DNA of 64,000 nucleotides from contig JARFXM010000005.1 in NCBI GenBank assembly GCA_029532625.1, positions 1,984,001 to 2,048,000 on the forward strand, read 5' to 3'. Source of the stretch: Lomentospora prolificans. Its lineage: Eukaryota; Ascomycota; Sordariomycetes; Microascales; Microascaceae. The number at the start of each line of letters is the position of its first letter. Position 1 is the first letter of the stretch. This document shows, one piece after another, positions 57,400 through 64,000 of the stretch. Below the pieces are notes generated by a model that saw only the letters and a program-made list of their open reading frames with translations, was not told the DNA's origin and did not search any database. The translations under genes and the position numbers were made by a program.

Positions 57400-59832
57400 T
57401 TAGCTGGCTCGCTTCTTCCTGGACGCACCCACGAAGGATGCAAAGTTTGACACGCCAGTCTTACGCAGCCTTGGGCCCCAGAAGTACATCTATTGAATAA
57501 AAGAACAAACAAGACGGTTAGTAGATAGTGATGGCGTCTCTATGGGAATCGGCCATAATACTCTTTACTTACCACTGGGAGAAGCAGGAGCCCGAAGCCG
57601 AGTGTCATGAACGCGAGCATGCCGATGCCCCAGTCGACACCAAGAGCGGCGAATAGTTTGGCGCCAAAGAGAGGGAAGGCTCCGGCGAAAAGACATCGGA
57701 AAACGGAAACTGCACCAGTTAGACTCTTCTTATCCCAGTACTTAACCAGGGCTATTAATGCGTGGACGTACTCGCTGCAAAGGCTGAGGCAGGATACTGG
57801 AATCTGGAAACCGGGTGGCGTTAATTAGTTCTCACGGTTCTACGGCAGTCGGGGGGATGGGAAATCACGTCTCAGACCCTTCAACAGCATATAGCTGAAT
57901 GGCCATCTAACCAAGGGTTAGTGCATCCATTTCCCCAAAGGCGTGAAACGAGGACGGCTAACCATGATATTCATGAGTCCGACGGAGTAGATGGCTACCC
58001 CTACTAGTGGCTGTGTTTATTCACTAGGCGTTAGCGCCATTAATTAACCTTGAAAGGGATGATATTACACTCACCACAATGAAGTGGTTTTTGAGTGCTG
58101 TGAAGCCGAACAGGAACATTCCGCCTGCCGCTAATACAACGCCCGGTCCGCAGGTGAGCAATCTAGTGTGGCGAATGGTTAGTTGTGTATTCGATGCGTC
58201 GCGAGTTATGTGTGCATCCTACCGAGATTCGGGCCTAAATCGCTTCCTTGCCTCTGTTCCGCCCCTTGCAAAGATAATCTCCATTGCTTTGATGGTGCCG
58301 AATGTTCCAATAAGCATGCCGACCCCCATCGAGAGAAAGTCCGTGCCGATGATGCCGACAGACTGGCCATATCCTGTGCCAAAAATATCCGCAAACTGGC
58401 TGCATGTCAGTTACCATTTGGTGTTTAGGTAGCGGAGCTTCCTTACAACGACCAAGACCAAGTATATGATTCCGAAGCAAACGGAATAGTAGAAGGCGGA
58501 GAGGAAAAGAGCGGGATCCACGATAAGGTAGACGACTGTATGAGGAGCCGTTAGTAGCCGTCGCTTTAGCTGATTGCCTCTGAAACGTACCTGGGCGGGC
58601 AAACTGGCTGAAGACGAAACCAGACCCAGATGGCATTTCCTTCAGATCAAGGATGCAGTACAGATCTTCCCCGGGCCGCATCAGCCTTTCTTTTTTTAGT
58701 TTCCTACGGAGAACACAGGGGCCATACGACTCTTCAAGGAACCGTAGCGCTGCGACTCCCAGCATGCCGGCTGCAATACCCTACGTTTGGTCAATATTAT
58801 GGCACCTAGCTGGCGACAAACAATACGGCGAGCACTAACCGGCACCCAAAGAGTCCAGCGCCATGATGCGCGCTCCGACATCCAACCACCACACACTGGA
58901 CCAATCACCGGACCTAAGATCCTACTCCAAGTCAGTTGGGTGTGGCTAGAAGTACTGGCCTGCAAGTGACTTGTACACATACGGCCCGAGAGTGACTAGA
59001 CCGGATGCCTTTGGTCGGTGCGCTAGGTCCCAAATATCGGCGATGATACCACCGAATACGGCGATACCAGAGGAGCCTCCCAGACCCGATAAGAAACGAC
59101 AAATAGATAACTGAGCGGGCTAAATACCAACATGTCAACAACACAGCGACTTGGTGAGAATTCGACTACCATCTCTCACATACCGTCTTTGCGAAGCCGC
59201 CCCCGATACAAAAGGCAGCAAAGACAAGATTCCCGACGTGGAGGATGATGGCGCGGCCGTAAAGCTCACCGAGCGGAGCCAAGAAGAGGGGCCCGACGGC
59301 GTAGGCGAACATTAATACGGAGACTTGAAGAGCACCGATGGTGCTATCCGTGATGTTGAGGTCCTCCATAAGGATGTTTACTGAGGGTGCAAAAATGGTA
59401 CCTGGATCATAGAGTGTCAGTGACGTGATATAATACTCTGCATGGTAAATGTGCATTGCCCTCGAGGACTTACTCGAAAAGGGCGATAGGAAGCAGAAAC
59501 CTGCAACAAAGACCGTTAGGCGAACTTTCCTTGCCATGGGCCAGTACTAAATGCTAGCATTAGTTGAGCTTCCTTTTTTCCTTTTCTGCACAGCAAGCCT
59601 AATACCCGGGGGTGTTCAAGGAGGTCCTCATCAAGTACCACGAGATCTATTGTGCATCAATTAGCGGCGTTGTGATTGGGAAATGATGGCTTGCGATAGG
59701 GCACGTACTTGGGTCGATGTCTTTCAAGGAACTGCCTCCGATAAAGATTTTGTCGGGTTCATTGGCCTGCGCTTCAAGAAGCTGCTCATACCGCTCGGTC
59801 ACGATCGTTCGGGCCTCTTTTGTAACGTCCAT
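57400..59832 (-). CDS. major facilitator superfamily exporter (drug:H+ antiporter type)
   Basis: Proton-driven plasma-membrane transporter, probably exporting small molecules. Fifteen exons: 59832-59709, 59646-59606, 59546-59474, 59401-59184, 59119-58977, 58921-58840, 58780-58591, 58535-58447, 58395-58223, 58162-58075, 58010-57963, 57906-57878, 57803-57772, 57709-57573 and 57489-57400, giving 518 aa. The N-terminus is cytosolic and acidic; then KVRLTVFVAGFCFLSP (helix 1), PLGELYGRAIILHVGN (motif A), CRFLSGLGGSSGIAVFGGIIAD, LGPVIGPVCGGW (antiporter motif C type) and, late, YPASAFAAS and LFAGAFPLFGAKLF. These match the fungal DHA1/FLR1-like group. The second half carries the C-terminal six helices. 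It starts about 920 bp from a divergent regulator gene, and both probably share control (inference). Substrate unknown. Confidence 0.9.
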
Positions 59833-60754
59833 GGCGGAAATAAAGCGTTCTGTCGCCGACGCTGACTGACCTTGGTTTGTCTCAAATTTCTTTACAAGAT
59901 GGCGAGTTGGTGTTCGATTAAACAGTTTGCCACTTGAGCAGCGAAATATTTATAATCACATATATATCTCATTTTCTATGACGCTCAGCTGGGGTAATAC
60001 GGCGTCTTTTCCTCCCCAATGAATATATCGCAATGGCATCGTGGGAAGGCATAAAGATCGGCCGACGGTCGGTAATAGCTTATTCAAGAACCAGCATCGG
60101 CTCGTCTCGGCCGAGGACGAGAACCACGGCCCACAAAATCAGGGTTACTTTGTAGCATGTATACGACCAACTGATTGATAAAGGGGAAACCTTGTTCCGA
60201 CGCTGCAGCCTATGCGGAACGAAACCGAGCTTAACGAAGCTAAGATGCGCACCAGCGGCCAGACGGGTGGGAAGGGGCCAATTTCTAAAAATGCGAATGA
60301 AGACTGGATCGCTGATGCGGCTTTACTGAAGTCGGTCTGGTGGCAGCCTGACGCAACCCTGCATCAATGTGGAGAGCGGAGATCGGTGATAGTCGGTTAC
60401 AACGTCGGCCGACGGGCCAACTGAGACGGCCGTCCCATCTTCAACGCACCACCATGACCGACTGTCGGCCTTCGAGCTGCGTGCGGGAACGCCATAATAA
60501 ACATTCCCACCTCCGCGGCCGATTATCACCGCGGATTTGTCTTTGGGTGTCCATACCCCTTTTCCACATCCGCCCACAGAAGATCGCTTTTGCGCCCGTG
60601 GACGCCATCGTACGCACCCCAAGGTTTCACATTCGTTCGGCCGGGCTTTTGCTGATGTGCAACATCCCGGCAACGCATTGTGGAGTTTATTGGACCGAAT
60701 CAAGGGGGAAGCTAATACATAATATATACTTTTACGCCGTTAACAGACTGTCAG
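59833..60754. promoter_or_regulatory. shared promoter of the exporter and the double-zinc-cluster regulator, with a repeated 11-mer
   Basis: 920 bp between head-to-head genes. The 11-mer TCGGCCGACGG occurs exactly twice, at 60058-60068 and 60405-60415, in the same direction. Further CGG/CCG triplets crowd 60,380-60,440 and 60,515-60,535. CGG triplets are what Zn(II)2Cys6 regulators bind, so the neighbouring regulator may act here. The repeat is seen; binding is inferred. Confidence 0.55.
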
Positions 60755-62814
60755 ATGCCTTATGTGCGCAAGGTTACTGCGTGCGACCGTTGTCGCAGGC
60801 TCAAGAGGCGTTGCGACCGGGTGCGGCCGACATGCTCCAAATGTCGACAAGCGGGGGTTCCGTGCTCCTTTAGCGAGACGGGCACAAGCAGCAGGAGCTC
60901 TGGCAGATCTAGCTCCAGCCCATCTAGCCCAACTACAGCCTTCGACCTAACATCGCTAGAAAGCTGGGCCGAAACGGCGTTGCAGACACCAATTATTGAC
61001 CCTTCCACGAATGAGGTGGCTGCATGCAAGCTGGTCTCCACGACGAATCAAGGCAAAAGTAGAGAAATCCGGCGGCGCAATCGCGTGCGCTTTTCCTGTA
61101 CACGATGCCATCGAATGAAGGTCAAGTGCGATAAGAAGTCACCATGCACACGGTGCCGGAATAGCGGATTTGCGAGCGGCTGCTCGTACATGCACAAGAG
61201 TAACGGGGAAGACGGCTCTGTTGAAGGCGAAGTTGCGAGCCCTGAGCCAGAGAGTTTCAGTGCCATCTTCCAGGCTTACAACACAAGGCATCGCGGGTCA
61301 AGCCACTGGAGGGTACTGATGCATCGGGTATGTCCTCCTAAGGTTCCTTGCCCCTCGGCAAGCGCCATGCGCTTTGCTGCTCACATCAGTAAAATCGGAT
61401 TCGTTACGTCGTGAAGGACGCCAACTGATCCTCACAGGTGAAAGAACTGACCTCGTGGGACTTTAATCTATTTGTCGAATCGCTCCGTCCAGATCACGCG
61501 GTGTGCACCTTTGAACTCACGGTACCCATCAACTATCCGTTTGGTAGCCAGGAAGCTATCAAATTCCACTCTTTAAAGGCTGTTATGGAATTACTCTCCA
61601 AAACGTCATCCTCAGCCGAAACTTATGTTGACAACTACTTTAGAATCTTTGAAGCCTTACATCCTGTTTTCGATGTCGATAGTCCAGGTCATGACGTGGT
61701 TCCCTTTGATGCTTCTACACCACCTTCGTCGATTGGGGAGCTGGTTCAGCTCGCGCAGTACCTGGTCGTTCTAGGCCTCGGGTGCTCGGCGACCTTGGGA
61801 ACGCAGTCGCACAGCGCAAACTATTACCTCGCCGCCGAGGCATGTTTGATGAAGACGCCCTTCATGTTTCGACCAACCCTGGCCACCGTCAGGACGTTGT
61901 GCCTAATGGTCATGGCGAAAAGAGTTGCCAACGCCACCTGTTGGGCGATTGATGCCTCGTGGTCCCTCGCCGGGCTGATGCTGCGTCTCGCCGTAATGTT
62001 AGGACTCCACCACGAACCTACCGAGTTGCAGGAGTGCGAGACGATGACTTGGGCGGACTGGCATGCTCGGCGGAAGCTTTGGACTACCATTGTCTACCTC
62101 GACGTGGAGATAGCAATGGTAACAGGCATGCCGGCCCTCCTTCGACGAGACGAGGTGCACACTGCTATCAGCCCCCTCTCCTATTCTTATGGGCAAGACA
62201 GCGCCGTCACTCATTTCCACGATCCTCTCTACGACGCGCTTCCCATCATCATGGAAATCGCCACCCAAGTAAACGCCACGACAGATCAGCTCACCTACGA
62301 ACAAGCAGTCCAATACAACGCCACCGTCCGCCAACTCATGATACCCGCCCTCAACGCAGCAACCGGCTTCCGCCAAACCACCCTCGACATCTTCTTCCGC
62401 CGCGTCCTCCTCGTCCTCCACCGCAAATTCGCCCACCACGCCTCCTCCCCCTTCGACTACCCCATCTCCTACTGGTCCTCGCTAGAGTGCAGCCTCGCCC
62501 TCCTGGTCCACCAGCGTGGCATGTGGGAAGGGAACGACGGAGGGCTGGCCGAGGTTTCGAGGGTCTTTATGTTGGATTTTATTTCGGCAGCGATGACGAC
62601 TTGCATCCATGTGCTGAGGGAGGATGCGCCGCTTTCGGCACTGGCGGTCGAGGCGGCCGACGGGGCTATTCCACCGCGGCAGACGATATTGGAGACTTTG
62701 AGGGCTTGTGTGGAGATTTGGGGGCGGCAGCAGGATAAGTCGCCTTGTATAAAGACGGGGTTTCTTGTGTTTGGAGCGATCGTTGAAGAAATACCGGAAA
62801 TCTCTTCACCTTGA
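60755..62814 (+). CDS. transcription factor with two Zn(II)2Cys6 clusters
   Basis: Two exons, 60755-61327 and 61438-62814, giving 649 aa. The first cluster starts at residue 10: CDRCRRLKRRCDRV followed by CSKCRQAGVPC. A Ser-rich linker follows. The second cluster, near residue 115, is CTRCHRMKVKCDKK followed by CTRCRNSGFASGC. Both have all six cysteines in normal spacing, each with a basic stretch. Most family members have one cluster. The fungal-specific regulator domain follows: FRIFEALHPVFDVDS, LGLGCSATLGTQ, and LRLAVMLGLHHEPTEL with WHARRKLWTTIVYLD. It lacks a clear coiled coil. Divergent from the MFS exporter, it is likely to control that gene; target sites could be the 11-mer pair between them. 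Orientation and single intron (110 bp) are secure. Confidence 0.92.
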
Positions 62815-63243
62815 GAGGTCGAGAGGGCGAGGACCCAGGGATTCATTCCAAAACACTCAAATTGACCGCGAAGGAAACGCAGAAAGATAACCCCGGACTT
62901 GTTTGAGGCCACCTAGACCTAACCACTCCACTCTACACGACATTTGCTACATTGAAAAAAAGACAATGGGTGATTGTACTCAACGACTATTAATAGAAAG
63001 GACCTCAGCAACCGCAAAGTAATCGAAGCTACATCAGCTCCAGCCGTACCTTCATTCTTCAAGCTTTATTAACTATGGTAGCTGAGGCTCAAACGCCGAA
63101 AATTGCTAGCCGTTGCAACATTCCTAAACACCTCGATATGCAAAGACTCTCGCCCACGCCACCGTAATAGCAGTCATAGCCAGGAGCTGACTCCGGGTCC
63201 TCCAAGGAGTTCTTAAGGGAGTTCCGCCACGTTCTCCAATAGC
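62815..63243. other. convergent 3' flanks of the regulator and second methyltransferase genes
   Basis: About 430 bp with no gene or clear element. Confidence 0.5.
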
Positions 63244-64000
63244 TTACTCAAGGGGCTTCTGTATGTATATAGTTCTCCTACAACAACGGTAAGTATTCCA
63301 ACCATCAAAGTTGGGGGGCTTCTGACTGAACTCACAATGGATAGTACGCGTGTGTAGACTTATCCCTTATGGCTTTTCTCACTTTAGCGAGCAAAGCGGC
63401 CACCTCTGCCTCCTCCCATTCGAGAGCCTGCGTACAGAGGTAGTACGCGAAGCCCTCAAGGCCTTGCTCGAGGCTCGCGGCGTTCAACAGGCCCACCTGT
63501 TTCCACTTCGGATCTTTGGCCCAACCCCCGATGGGGAGCCTAATCGAGTTTTTATGCAGCTCGCCTGTGAAACCCGCCTCTCGTACCCACTTCCCCCAAT
63601 GGTCAGACACTTCAAAGGACCGACCGATCTTGGCGCCTGCTTCTTTGAACACCTGACCCCAGGTGTGCCATATGGAGTCTGGAGGCAAAGATCCCTCGTT
63701 CGCTGCGATGGGAAGGGCGTATTCCTGTTGCTCTAACCAACCACCCGGCTTGAGGCACCGGTAGCACTCGCGATAGAGTTTGACCCAGTCCTGCACACAG
63801 CCAACTAAACCTCTAATGTGGATGTAGTCGAAGGCATTGTCTGGGTATGTCCAGTCCATCTCGCAATTATCAATCTCAAACGTACAGTTGGGCGGCACCC
63901 AGGATGGCTGGATGGGAGACAGGTCCGTCCCAATGACCTCAGCATTTGGACACTCGTCGGCAAAGTCACTGTCGACTGGTTAATATGTATTAATACAGCT
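63244..64000 (-). CDS. second LaeA-like methyltransferase, cut by the window edge
   Basis: Only the last two exons are inside: roughly 63968-63336 and 63277-63244 (last exon 34 bases, ending in TAA). Exon borders between 63968 and the edge are uncertain. Visible: DFADECPNAEVIGTDLSP (SAM motif I end and motif II), PSWVPPNCTFEIDN, DYIHIRGLVGCVQDW, LKPGGWLEQQEY and a C-terminal helix ending STHAYYPL. The first SAM glycine loop must lie in an exon outside the window. The tail IYIQKPLE replaces the usual VYGQKPE-type end, so it is somewhat divergent. It belongs to the same family as the 12-exon gene at 37.9-39.8 kb but differs strongly from it. Function is unknown; the family acts in secondary-metabolism control or as tailoring enzymes. 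Confidence 0.85.

Overview
This window is a piece of a filamentous ascomycete nuclear genome (Pezizomycotina, most like Sordariomycetes). The genes have short (about 50-110 bp) GT-AG introns with CTAAC/CTGAC-type branch points, and the gene types are fungal: a NoxB/Nox2 NADPH oxidase, Zn(II)2Cys6 regulators, an AA9 lytic polysaccharide monooxygenase, LaeA-like methyltransferases and a fungal rhodopsin-domain membrane protein. Eighteen gene models are supported, plus one intron-containing tRNA and several decayed loci. Exon borders were placed by hand; every complete multi-exon model sums to a whole number of codons.

Left part, 1-31.6 kb: mostly conserved household genes separated by long gene-free stretches. 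In order: NoxB/Nox2 (minus, 5.0-3.1 kb), Ubc4/5-type E2 (minus, 10.5-9.4 kb), glutaryl-CoA dehydrogenase (minus, 13.5-12.1 kb), the Mss4/Its3 PI4P 5-kinase (plus, 19.2-22.4 kb), COA6 (minus) facing Golgi SYS1 (plus) at 23.4-25.1 kb, a seven-helix rhodopsin-type membrane protein (plus, 28.5-30.0 kb) and a ketopantoate reductase (plus, 30.4-31.6 kb).

Middle, 31.6-36.4 kb: a decayed stretch with ankyrin-like segments in several frames and a small cysteine-rich, defensin-like peptide that changes frame.

Right part, 36.4-64 kb: an accessory region. It holds an AA9 LPMO with a compact group of CreA/CRE1-type sites, a LaeA-like methyltransferase (12 exons), a P450 converging with a FAD monooxygenase, a T5orf172-domain protein divergent from a Zn-cluster-type regulator, a tRNA-Asn, a DUF1479 oxygenase-like protein, another ankyrin remnant, a 15-exon MFS exporter divergent from a regulator with two zinc clusters, and a second LaeA-like methyltransferase cut by the right edge. 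The set (P450, FAD enzyme, putative oxygenase, two methyltransferases, exporter, two regulators) resembles the tailoring, transport and control part of a secondary-metabolite locus, but no PKS, NRPS or terpene synthase lies in the window, so cluster membership is inference.
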